Part shown: positions 32,388 to 40,282 of the stretch, one piece after another | Layout: each line of letters opens with the position of its first letter | Position numbering within the stretch: the stretch's first letter is position 1 | Assembly (NCBI GenBank): GCA_030614715.1 | Contig: JAUWTM010000015.1 | Coordinates: 1 to 40,907, forward strand | Origin: Planctomycetota bacterium | GTDB taxonomy: Bacteria > JAJVIF01 > JAPKYR01 | Length of the DNA: 40,907 bases | Direction of reading: 5' to 3' | Program-made: the position numbers and the translations under genes | The notes under the pieces: generated by a model | What the model was told of the DNA's origin: nothing | Databases searched by the model: none | The model's input: only the letters and a program-made list of their open reading frames with translations

Positions 32388-35300
32388 TTACGTGCCTGTT
32401 CCCTGATCCAGAATTACATCCCTGACACCGTTTATCGCCAGCAATGCCTCTCTCAGATCGGGACTGTACATCACATGTCTGTCCGGCCCTGTATCTATCA
32501 CGTGTTCACGACCGTTCACCGGGAACTTCAGCCTGACAGGTGTTGGACCCTTCCTCGACCCGAGGTGCGCCTTCATCGTCGAAATTCCGGTCCGTTCTAT
32601 TTTATCTATGTCCAGGACAATACTCACGGTCGCACTCGACGCGCTGCTGCCGTGAGCCATGTACTGCCCGACGTCGTCCTCAAGGAGAATATCTTCGGCT
32701 ATGGTTGGGTCGCTCCTGATTTCATCCGGAGCCTTGGACTGCACCCATTCTTCCTCCGAGTCGGGATTGTAACGCCAGATCTCCTCGGCTATCAGCTGGA
32801 CCTGTTTTATCGGACGGCTCTCGTCGTCCTTACTCTCAAGTTCCTCGATCCTCAGACGAGCCTTGATCACAACGAAAGCATCGTTGTCCAGAAGACCGCC
32901 GTACTGGGAGTAAGTCTTTGGAAATATGATCCCGTCGACCTTGTTGTGCATATCCTCCAGCTTGAAGGTCGCGAAGTTCTGTCCTCGACGGGACAGCTTC
33001 TTGTGAACGCTTCCCAGCATCCCTCCGACCCGCACCGTGCGGCCGTCCCTCAGCTCTTCGAGGTCCGGTATCTTTTCCCTCGTGTATTTTTGAATCTTGT
33101 CCTTAACATCTTCAAGCGGATGATGAGACAGGTAGAACCCAAGCGAACTTTTCTCCATTTTCAAAAGCTCTTTACGGCTGAACTCCTCGAGATCGGGCAG
33201 GGAGGGGCTCGGACCCGCTCCGGGAGCTCCAAACAGTCCGACCTGACCTCGTGCGACGTCCTCCTGCTTCTTTTTGCCCTGCTCGAGTGCATCGGCAACG
33301 GATTCCAGCATGCTGTGACGGTTACCCTCGAGGGTATCGCACGCACCGGCGTTAATTAATGACTCGAAGACACCCTTATTTACCAGTCTCAGGTCCGAGC
33401 GGGCGGCTAACTGGTAGAAATTTTCGAATGGTCCGTGCTCGTCACGACCAGCCACGATCGATTCAACCGCCAGGTGCCCGACTCCCTTGATTGCAGCCAG
33501 CCCGTAACGGACTCCCTTGCCCTCGACCCTGAAATCTGGATAAGATTCGTTAACATCTGGTGCTAAAACTTGTACTTTTTTAGACTTGAGATCGTCAACT
33601 ATCCAGGCGATCTTGTCCTGGTTCCCGCTCTCGTTGGTCATATAGGCCGCATGGAATTCCAGTGGGTAGTTCGCCTTGAGGTAAGCCGTCTGGTATGCGA
33701 TCAGGCCGTACGCGGTTGAATGGGCCTTGTTGAATCCGTAACCTGCAAAGGCCTCCATCTCGTTCCAGAGTTCCTTTGCTGTTGCCCTCGATAATTCCTT
33801 GGCTTCCGCACCCTTCAGGAATTCTTCCTTGTATTTCGCGATCGACTGACGGTCCTTCTTTTTACTGATGAGCTTCATGATCATTGTCGCGGACGCAAGA
33901 TCGATGTCGCCCATCGCCTGCAGGATCAGGCTGATCTGCTCCTGGTAGGTAAGGGTGCCGTATGTGGGCTCGAGTATCGGCTTCAGGAGCTCGTGACGGT
34001 ACGTAATCTCCTCCTTGCCGTTTTTCCTGCGCGCGTACTTGTGATGGAGATCGTTTTCCATGGGGCCAGGACGGAAAAGCGCGACGGTGGCGATCAGGTC
34101 CTCGAGCCTGTCCGGAGCTATCGCCATCAGCAGGTCCCGCATGCCACCGCCTTCCATCTGGAACACTCCCAGAACGTCCCCTCGCGAAAGCATCTTGAAC
34201 GTCTTTTTATCGTCAAGAGGGATATTCAAAAGGTCAATCTCAACTCCGTGGTTCTCACGGATGTTGTTGCATGCCTGCCTCAGGTACGTCAGCGTCTTCA
34301 AACCGAGAAAGTCCATCTTCACGAGCCCGACCTTCTCGGCGTCGTTCATCGAGTACTGGCAGACCTGACCGATATCCCCCTCGATTTTCTGTACCGGTGC
34401 GTGCTCCCAGATCGGGTCACCGCAGATAATCACTCCTGCAGCATGCACACCACCGTTCCTGACCAGTCCTTCGACCGCCTTTGCAGTATCGAACCACTGC
34501 CTGTTCAATGCTGTTTCCTGGTACGCACGGGCGAAGTCCTCATCGTTCTCGATGGTGAAATCGAGGTCCTTCCCGAAGGGCACCATCTTCGCGATCTTAT
34601 CCACATCCCCGAGGGGAATGTCCATTACCCTCCCGACATCTCTCAGTGCTGCACGGGCTTTCAGACGGTTAAACGTCACTATCTGGCATACGTGCTCAAC
34701 GCCGTACGTCTCGGTTACATACTTGATTACATCCGCGCGGCCGACAGGATCGAAGTCGATATCGATATCCGGCATGCTCTTACGGGCGGGATTTAAAAAC
34801 CTCTCGAACTGAAGGCCGTACTGGAGCGGATCGATATCGATGATCCCGATCGCGTAACTTACGAGGCTTACTGCCGCGCTGCCGCGACCCGGGCCGACCG
34901 GAATGTTCCTGTCCTTCGCCCATACGGTGAAGTCGCCCGTTATCAGTAAATAACTCGCGAAACCCATGTCGCAGATTACATCAAGCTCGTAATCCAGCCG
35001 TTGACGGTAGTCGTCGGAAACGTTGCCATTCAGCCGTTGAGACAAACCTTCGTGCGATGTCTTCCTGAGAAACTCTTCAGGGGTTGTACCATCAGGCGGC
35101 GTAAATTCCGGGAAATGGAACTGGTTGAGCGATGGGTTGAACGAAACCATCTCCGCAATTTTTACGGTGTTGTCGATTGCCTCGGGAACCCACCTGAATA
35201 ACTCGACCATCTCCTGGGTCGATTTCACATGATGGTTATGAGTGTAAGCCTTGAACCGGTTAGTGTCTGATAGTTTCTTCCCGGTCTGGATGCAGATCAT

Positions 35301-35960
35301 TACATCCTGGATGTCCCTGTCGTTGGCGTCGAGAAAGTGGCAGTCGTTGGTCGCTACCAGCGGCAGGTCCATGTCCCGCGACAGGTCTACCAGCAGCCCG
35401 TTGATTTTCTCCTGGTCCGCGATCCCGTGATCCTGAAGTTCGATATAGTAACGATCCGGGCCAAGCACATCCTTGTAGAATCCTGCGATCTGGCGTGCCT
35501 TTTCGGGAAGATCAGCCATCAGGCACTGCGACAACTCACCCCTGAGGCATCCCGACAGGGCAATCAACCCGTCACAGTACTGCGCGAAGAGCTCGTGATC
35601 GATTCTCGGCTTGTAGTAAAGACCTTCGCGGTACGCCAGGCTGACAAGCGTCGACAGGTTGCGATAACCGGTGTCGTCCATCGCGAGAAGCACGATATGC
35701 GAGTTGCGAGTCTTAGTGGTGGGGTCGCGCAGTTTACGGTCGGTAGTCACGTAAACCTCGCATCCGACGATCGGTTTGATTCCTTCTTTACGGCATGCCT
35801 CGATGAGTTCGATCGCGCCGTACATGACCCCGTGATCGGTCAGCGCGACCGCGTCCATGCCGTCCTTCTTGCACTTTTTCGCAACATCGGGAATCCTGAT
35901 AATTCCATCGAGGAATGAGAATTCCGAATGAAGATGAAGATGGCAGAATTTCTGAGGCAT
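32388..35960 (-). CDS. dnaE: DNA polymerase III alpha subunit DnaE
   Basis: This is the replicative polymerase. The 1190-residue protein begins with the PHP domain (CHLHLHSEFSFLDG, LTDHGVMYGAIELIE). The polymerase core carries VGPGRGSAAVSLVSYAIGI and the catalytic PDIDIDFDPVGR (about residues 395-405). It continues through FNKAHSTAYGLIAYQTAYLK, a helix-hairpin-helix region (YGLAAIKGVGHLAVESI) and an OB fold (VRVGGMLGSVHKKLSRRGQN). No gap or frameshift is seen. The length fits DnaE1. The ATG is directly preceded by four 17-bp repeats. It may be the last gene of the DnaJ-TPR/HEAT cluster, now separated by a transposase insertion. Confidence 0.97.
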   Translation of the reverse strand: MPQKFCHLHLHSEFSFLDGIIRIPDVAKKCKKDGMDAVALTDHGVMYGAIELIEACRKEGIKPIVGCEVYVTTDRKLRDPTTKTRNSHIVLLAMDDTGYRNLSTLVSLAYREGLYYKPRIDHELFAQYCDGLIALSGCLRGELSQCLMADLPEKARQIAGFYKDVLGPDRYYIELQDHGIADQEKINGLLVDLSRDMDLPLVATNDCHFLDANDRDIQDVMICIQTGKKLSDTNRFKAYTHNHHVKSTQEMVELFRWVPEAIDNTVKIAEMVSFNPSLNQFHFPEFTPPDGTTPEEFLRKTSHEGLSQRLNGNVSDDYRQRLDYELDVICDMGFASYLLITGDFTVWAKDRNIPVGPGRGSAAVSLVSYAIGIIDIDPLQYGLQFERFLNPARKSMPDIDIDFDPVGRADVIKYVTETYGVEHVCQIVTFNRLKARAALRDVGRVMDIPLGDVDKIAKMVPFGKDLDFTIENDEDFARAYQETALNRQWFDTAKAVEGLVRNGGVHAAGVIICGDPIWEHAPVQKIEGDIGQVCQYSMNDAEKVGLVKMDFLGLKTLTYLRQACNNIRENHGVEIDLLNIPLDDKKTFKMLSRGDVLGVFQMEGGGMRDLLMAIAPDRLEDLIATVALFRPGPMENDLHHKYARRKNGKEEITYRHELLKPILEPTYGTLTYQEQISLILQAMGDIDLASATMIMKLISKKKDRQSIAKYKEEFLKGAEAKELSRATAKELWNEMEAFAGYGFNKAHSTAYGLIAYQTAYLKANYPLEFHAAYMTNESGNQDKIAWIVDDLKSKKVQVLAPDVNESYPDFRVEGKGVRYGLAAIKGVGHLAVESIVAGRDEHGPFENFYQLAARSDLRLVNKGVFESLINAGACDTLEGNRHSMLESVADALEQGKKKQEDVARGQVGLFGAPGAGPSPSLPDLEEFSRKELLKMEKSSLGFYLSHHPLEDVKDKIQKYTREKIPDLEELRDGRTVRVGGMLGSVHKKLSRRGQNFATFKLEDMHNKVDGIIFPKTYSQYGGLLDNDAFVVIKARLRIEELESKDDESRPIKQVQLIAEEIWRYNPDSEEEWVQSKAPDEIRSDPTIAEDILLEDDVGQYMAHGSSASSATVSIVLDIDKIERTGISTMKAHLGSRKGPTPVRLKFPVNGREHVIDTGPDRHVMYSPDLREALLAINGVRDVILDQGTGT

Positions 35961-35963
35961 GGC

Positions 35964-36031
35964 GTCGCTTAATCACACAAGTCGTTTAATTACACGAGTC
36001 GTTTAATCACACAAGTCGTTTATTTATACGA
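35964..36031. repeat. Four tandem 17-bp repeats immediately upstream of dnaE
   Basis: Units at 35964-35980, 35981-35997, 35998-36014 and 36015-36031 follow GTCGTTTAATCACACAA with one to four substitutions per unit. They end three bases from the dnaE start codon (35960). They could be protein-binding iterons in the dnaE leader or promoter. A TATAAA occurs in the last unit on the minus strand, without a good -35. Confidence 0.85.
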
Positions 36032-36042
36032 TATGTAAGGTG

Positions 36043-36089
36043 CGGGAGGTCGCATTTCTGCGATTCCTGTCTCAGGACTCCCGTTTTTT
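36043..36089 (+). ncRNA. Three-way-junction structure with T-run (possible terminator or small RNA)
   Basis: CGGGAG (36043-36048) pairs with CTCCCG (36078-36083). Inside are two perfect hairpins, TCGCA/TGCGA (36050-36063) and CCTG/CAGG (36066-36076). Six T residues follow (36084-36089). On the plus strand this is terminator-like, although both flanking genes run on the minus strand. On the minus strand it would be a structured dnaE leader. Confidence 0.4.
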
Positions 36090-36203
36090 ACCCTCTTCCA
36101 CTGGTGTCAGCTGAATAGCAGACAAAAATCTAGTGGTCGACCTGAGTATACTTCGCCCACGATGTCGAGTAAACCGTTAACCCCGTTTCCGCAACATTTT
36201 TTC

Positions 36204-36268
36204 CGTGGACCTCTTCTGGGAGCGGGGACCTCCGGTCCGCGGGAGCGGGTTCGTCCCGAACGCGCATT
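36204..36268. repeat. REP-like element, copy R1
   Basis: This 65-bp copy matches R2 (37354-37418) at all but one position, in the same orientation. It contains two hairpins, each preceded by GGGAG: CGGGGACC...GGTCCGCG and CGGGTTCG...CGAACGCG. It ends eight bases before the transposase stop codon. The neighbouring 36090-36203 shows nothing else I can interpret. Confidence 0.9.
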
Positions 36269-36275
36269 CCATCCA

Positions 36276-36986
36276 CTATTCACTAAACATCGGATGCACC
36301 CACACCCATTCCCATCCGTCAAGCCCCGCTTTCACAGGATTCCTCTCGACATAATTAATAGCCCTCCCAAAATGTTCTTCGTTCCTGATACTCCTGTCAA
36401 AATATTCACTTTGCCATAACTTCCCGGATCTCCCGATAATCCTGTTTATCTCCTTTGCTGAAAATGATTTCCATGAATGCATTACTCGACTCAGCTCAAC
36501 TCCCCCCATCAGCTTGGCAACCACATGTACATGATTGGGCATTACGCACCATGCAAACAGCCTGTACCGTTTGCCTTCGAAAAACCTGAGTGCGTTGATC
36601 ACGATACTGGATACCTCCTGCTCCCTGAGTACGCACGATCCATGCCCGTTATCGAGGATTGCCTCTATTCGTTTATTAACCGGTGCAAGAATTTTGGAGC
36701 GGTTTCTGGACGTAACCTTGACACCATTCCCGCGTGCCTGTGCCAGCAGTTGATTCCTTTCTGATTCAAGCTTCGATGCAACGTCACGCGGAATTGAGTC
36801 AGCAAGCCTCCACGTCAGGAAGTATGTACCGACCTCAACCTGCCAGTGAGGCAGGTTACCACCATCGTGGACTTGAAATTCCTCATGAACAGGTTTAACT
36901 AATAACTCCCCAGGCACACCGGATTGAATGTCGGTGAGAATGTGTCCGCAGTGGGGGCAGGTTAATTTTTCACTGGCTTTCAGCAT
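36276..36986 (-). CDS. REP-associated tyrosine transposase (RAYT, IS200/Y1 family)
   Basis: The 236-residue protein has the HUH motif MPNHVHVV (H152, H154), the region around FSAKEINRIIGRSGKLWQSE and the RAYT ending INYVERNPVKAGL. Y195 or Y212 are candidate catalytic tyrosines. RAYTs process single-stranded REP hairpins and are domesticated rather than freely mobile. The N-terminal CPHCGH looks like half a zinc finger and is an unusual addition. AGGGG lies close upstream of the ATG. Two 65-bp REP-like copies bracket the gene, and an inverted partial copy lies on its upstream side. It appears inserted between the DnaJ-TPR gene and dnaE. Confidence 0.92.
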   Translation of the reverse strand: MLKASEKLTCPHCGHILTDIQSGVPGELLVKPVHEEFQVHDGGNLPHWQVEVGTYFLTWRLADSIPRDVASKLESERNQLLAQARGNGVKVTSRNRSKILAPVNKRIEAILDNGHGSCVLREQEVSSIVINALRFFEGKRYRLFAWCVMPNHVHVVAKLMGGVELSRVMHSWKSFSAKEINRIIGRSGKLWQSEYFDRSIRNEEHFGRAINYVERNPVKAGLDGWEWVWVHPMFSE

Positions 36987-37155
36987 TTTTTCCCCTGGTT
37001 ATGCATATGTTATGCATCTGGTTACGCACTAAGTTGTTGGTCTCAACTACTTAACGGCTGAGGGGAGCAAAAGCTGACATAAAATTCAGGAAAAAAGAGA
37101 ATTTTTATGAATATGGGATTTGATTGATTCTAACCGCCGATGTGGACATCGCCGG

Positions 37156-37184
37156 TCCCGCGGACCAGAGGTCCCCGCTCCCAG
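37156..37184. repeat. Partial REP-like element in inverted orientation
   Basis: This 29-bp stretch is the reverse complement of the first hairpin of R1/R2, including GGGAG and GACCTCTGGTCC. The rest of 36987-37280 has no gene; it contains ATGCAT palindromes near 37001-37016 and degenerate pieces of the repeat family around 37225-37280. Confidence 0.8.
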
Positions 37185-37280
37185 CTTGGATCCGCGAGAG
37201 CCGGGACCACTGATTGGTTCAGGGGGCCTCTTCTGGAAGCCAGGACTGCACATTGGAACGTGGACATCTTCTGCGATTTT

Positions 37281-37356
37281 GGACCTTTACTATGATCGTG
37301 GACCTCTACTATGATCGTGGACCTCTACTATGATCGTGGACCTCTACTATGATCGT
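37281..37356. repeat. Four tandem 19-bp repeats
   Basis: The unit GGACCTCTACTATGATCGT is repeated four times (37281, 37300, 37319, 37338; first copy has one mismatch). The fifth start, GGACCTCTTCTGGGAG, is the beginning of R2, so the array appears to have grown from the left edge of the REP-like element. Confidence 0.93.
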
Positions 37357-37418
37357 GGACCTCTTCTGGGAGCGGGGACCTCTGGTCCGCGGGAGCGGGT
37401 TCGTCCCGAACGCGCATT
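37354..37418. repeat. REP-like element, copy R2, reaching into a stop codon
   Basis: It differs from R1 at one position in 65. Its last two bases belong to the TAA stop codon of the DnaJ-TPR gene, so the element abuts that gene exactly. Confidence 0.9.
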
Positions 37419-38868
37419 AAAACCCATTCTCCCGTGGGATCCTCTCAAGCGCGTTACGTGCCTCACGACTGTCCGGACGTATCTGCACTGCCTGGAAATA
37501 CTGGTCGCGAGCCTCCTCTAACATATCCAAACGGTAATAACAGTTCCCAAGCCCCATACGTGCCTCGAAGCTGTTAGGGACTTCAGCCGTTACGGCGTTG
37601 TAGAAGTCGATCGCTTTCGACGTCTCCCCGATCGTGTAATAGCACTCGCCAAGCAGTAACTGTATGTAGGTCGGGTTGGGCGACTCGATAAGTGCCGTGT
37701 GAAGGTGTGTAATTGCGTTTGCGTGATCCGCACTCCTGAAATACGCCTCTCCAAGGATCATGTGCAGCGCTTGATTGTCCGTATCCCCTGCGAACGCATC
37801 GATGGCAATCTCTATCGCATCATCGTACCTTCCCTGATCCAGCATCGATCTCGCAAGCGAGATTTTCGCACTCAATGTTAGTGCACTGCCCGGGAAGGTC
37901 TCCAGTAAGTAAGTCAGACGCTCCTCCGCACTGCCCGGCATGCCAAGGCGCAGCTCGATGTCCGCCAGGTCCAGAAGTGCCTGATCGTTATCTGGTTCCA
38001 GTTCGAGTAAAGTCAGTATGACATCACGCGCTTCGCTGAACCTTTCAAGGCCTCGAAATGCCATGTATTCAGCCTTGTACAGATCGATCCGGACTGTATC
38101 GAAGGCTTCACCATCGTTGGGATTTATGGTTCCAGGCAGATCATCCATTGACTCTGAATCATCAAGGAGTGACAGCGTATGACGGCATACATGAATGGCT
38201 TCTTCATACCGTCCCGTGTCAACCAGTATTGGAACCGCTTCCAGTGCAGCCTCGACATTGTTCGGATTCAGTGCCACCGCACGTTCGAGGTGCCATCTTC
38301 GCTCGTCCTCTGATTCAATCGGCAGGTTCCTGTACCGTTCAAAGTGACGCCTGCTTGCCTCGCGCTGGAAGTTTTCGCCGAGTGCGTATTCGTAGCCGTA
38401 TGTCACATCGCGAAGTGACGGATTTCCGGCATCCTGCCGACCTCTCCAGGTTCCAATTACATCAATAACCAGTACCAGGACCAGTATCACAAGCAGAGCG
38501 ATCAGCAATCGCTGATCCTTCCAGAACGGTTCTGACCTCTCCTTTACCTGTGTCACGGGCCTTATTGCTTCGTCCGCACTGAGCTGTGACTGCCCAGAGA
38601 CGTCATGCCCGATAACTGTCCGCTTCCGGATCTCACCCTTTGATTTGTAGTGACGTTTCCACGTGTAGTCATACTCGATGCGCTTCCGACGGTCGCCGAG
38701 GATCGCGTACGCTTCATTGATCAGCGTCATCTCCTCGGTCTGAATTCCCTTGTCTTCCTTGTGACGGTCGGGATGTGCTTCGCGCGCGCGTTTCCTGTAC
38801 GCCTGTTTGATCTCTTCCTGCGTGGACTCAGGATCGGTACCAAGTATTTCGTAGTAGTCGTGGAACAT
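37417..38868 (-). CDS. Membrane-anchored DnaJ-domain protein with TPR repeats
   Basis: Residues 1-70 form a J domain (DYYEILGTDPESTQEEIKQA, HPD motif in AREAHPDRHKE), which stimulates DnaK ATPase. A transmembrane segment lies at about 122-141 (LLIALLVILVLVLVIDVIG). Residues about 190-475 are TPR repeats (AVALNPNNVEAALEAVPIL, ALIESPNPTYIQLLLGECYY, AVQIRPDSREARNAL). So the J domain faces the cytoplasm and the TPR region probably the other side. The family is known only as DnaJ/TPR fusions. The last codons read RIPRENGF, then a TAA shared with repeat R2. The start lies four bases after the HEAT-gene stop. Confidence 0.88.
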   Translation of the reverse strand: MFHDYYEILGTDPESTQEEIKQAYRKRAREAHPDRHKEDKGIQTEEMTLINEAYAILGDRRKRIEYDYTWKRHYKSKGEIRKRTVIGHDVSGQSQLSADEAIRPVTQVKERSEPFWKDQRLLIALLVILVLVLVIDVIGTWRGRQDAGNPSLRDVTYGYEYALGENFQREASRRHFERYRNLPIESEDERRWHLERAVALNPNNVEAALEAVPILVDTGRYEEAIHVCRHTLSLLDDSESMDDLPGTINPNDGEAFDTVRIDLYKAEYMAFRGLERFSEARDVILTLLELEPDNDQALLDLADIELRLGMPGSAEERLTYLLETFPGSALTLSAKISLARSMLDQGRYDDAIEIAIDAFAGDTDNQALHMILGEAYFRSADHANAITHLHTALIESPNPTYIQLLLGECYYTIGETSKAIDFYNAVTAEVPNSFEARMGLGNCYYRLDMLEEARDQYFQAVQIRPDSREARNALERIPRENGF

Positions 38869-38872
38869 TTAT

Positions 38873-40282
38873 TTAACTGCGATCCAGCGGGTGACGCTCG
38901 TTAATCACGCGGATTGCCTCATTGGCGAAGCTCTCCAGCACGGGTTTTCCTTCAATGAGCTCCTCGATGATAATGATATCCGCACGGTTGCCGACCTTCG
39001 TAATTGATTTAAGCACCTCGATCAGGATATCGAACGCATCGGGTTCAGTGTTTTCAAGTATCGACCTCAAACGCGCACGTGACTCATCCGAGTCCATATT
39101 CCCAAGTCCCCTGACTACATCCAGCAGTGCTGTTTCTCCCCCTGACCGGTTCAGCCCGAAATCAAGTTCTCCCGCGATGATCTGGTCGTATGTTTCAATA
39201 ACCTCGTCGCCGCCAAGACCGCCCAGCGCCACGACACCAATGCGCACGAGCCTTGGATCGAGGACAGGATCGGCAATAAATTGTATGATTCCCGGGACGT
39301 AGTACTCATCGCCGCACAGGCCCAGCGATTCAATCGACCTGTGCCTCAGCCAGAATTCCTGGCTGTTATCTGTAACAACTTCCCAGAGATACTCACTCGC
39401 TTCCCCGACCTCCATCACCCCGAGAACGCGTGCCATCTGCGACCGCACGCGTCCGGTGCCGTTGATGAAGAGATCCAGTGCACGGTTCGACGCTTCATCC
39501 CCGCCGATGGTCCCGATTGCATTCGCAATGTCGGGTGCAAGGGCTACCGGGCCGGTTACAAGTAGTTCGAACAATCCGTCGAGTGCATCCTGCCCTCCCA
39601 GCTCACCGAGAATTGATAACGCTTCACGCGCTGCGGCGAGGTCCGATCCCATTGCGAGACCCAGCATGTCGGGGATGACATCCGGATTTCCGGGCGCCAT
39701 CGATGTGATTCCATCGTGCGCGGCCTGTCTGACAACCGATGTCGAGTGTCCGAGCTGTAAATAAAAGGTGGGCAGGTCATCCGGATTTCCGATCGCGGAA
39801 AGTGCGTTTAGTCCCGACGCCTGGACGCCTGTGTCTGCGTCGCTTGTAAGTTCGATTACTCTGGCCCTCGTCTCTGGAACCGGATCGACAGCCAGGATAT
39901 CCAGCGCGGCCTTGCGTATGTCAGAGCTGTCGCTGTCCAGAAATCCTGAAGCGATAGCACCTCTTCCGTCCATTTCCGTGTGCGCGAGTATCCACAACCC
40001 GGCCAGGCAGGTCGACGGGTCCGTGCTCTCACACGCCTGCGGTGCGATCTCGATTAACGATTCTGTCGGAAGTGAATCGAGGATGTTGTCCCTTGCGTAT
40101 TGACGAACAGTCCGATTGTCGCTGCTCAATGCTGTAACCCACACAGATGGATTATCGCTGCCCGCAAGTGCCCTGATTTCGGATGCCGGTGTTACTTCAT
40201 TCAGTGCAAGGAGCATCCAGAGTACTATTGCTCCGATCAGCAGAATAAACCATGGATCAATGCGTTTTTTCAGATTATCCAT
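38873..40282 (-). CDS. Membrane-anchored HEAT-repeat protein
   Basis: One N-terminal membrane anchor (WFILLIGAIVLWMLLALN) is followed by about ten HEAT-type helical repeats across about 35-465, such as SSDIRKAALDILAVDPVPET and DTGVQASGLNALSAIGNPDD. No catalytic motif is visible; HEAT arrays usually scaffold proteins. ATG 40282 is preferred because it lies inside the stop of the preceding gene and has GGAAG eight bases upstream; a longer frame from 40390 would overlap that gene by over 100 bases. Product is 469 residues. It is coupled to both neighbours. Confidence 0.8.
   Translation of the reverse strand: MDNLKKRIDPWFILLIGAIVLWMLLALNEVTPASEIRALAGSDNPSVWVTALSSDNRTVRQYARDNILDSLPTESLIEIAPQACESTDPSTCLAGLWILAHTEMDGRGAIASGFLDSDSSDIRKAALDILAVDPVPETRARVIELTSDADTGVQASGLNALSAIGNPDDLPTFYLQLGHSTSVVRQAAHDGITSMAPGNPDVIPDMLGLAMGSDLAAAREALSILGELGGQDALDGLFELLVTGPVALAPDIANAIGTIGGDEASNRALDLFINGTGRVRSQMARVLGVMEVGEASEYLWEVVTDNSQEFWLRHRSIESLGLCGDEYYVPGIIQFIADPVLDPRLVRIGVVALGGLGGDEVIETYDQIIAGELDFGLNRSGGETALLDVVRGLGNMDSDESRARLRSILENTEPDAFDILIEVLKSITKVGNRADIIIIEELIEGKPVLESFANEAIRVINERHPLDRS

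Noticed and set aside
32205-33359. Long plus-strand open frame (384 codons) opposite dnaE
   Set aside because: It lies wholly antisense to the strongly conserved dnaE and its leader; no ribosome binding site or known domain.
35964-36031. Possible CRISPR array or origin near dnaE
   Set aside because: 17-bp units without spacers; no DnaA-box consensus (TTATCCACA) seen in them.
36043-36083. Possible tRNA
   Set aside because: Only 41 bases, no T-arm TTCGA motif in place and no anticodon arm.
37281-37356. Possible CRISPR array
   Set aside because: The 19-bp units are directly tandem with no spacers and no cas genes are near.
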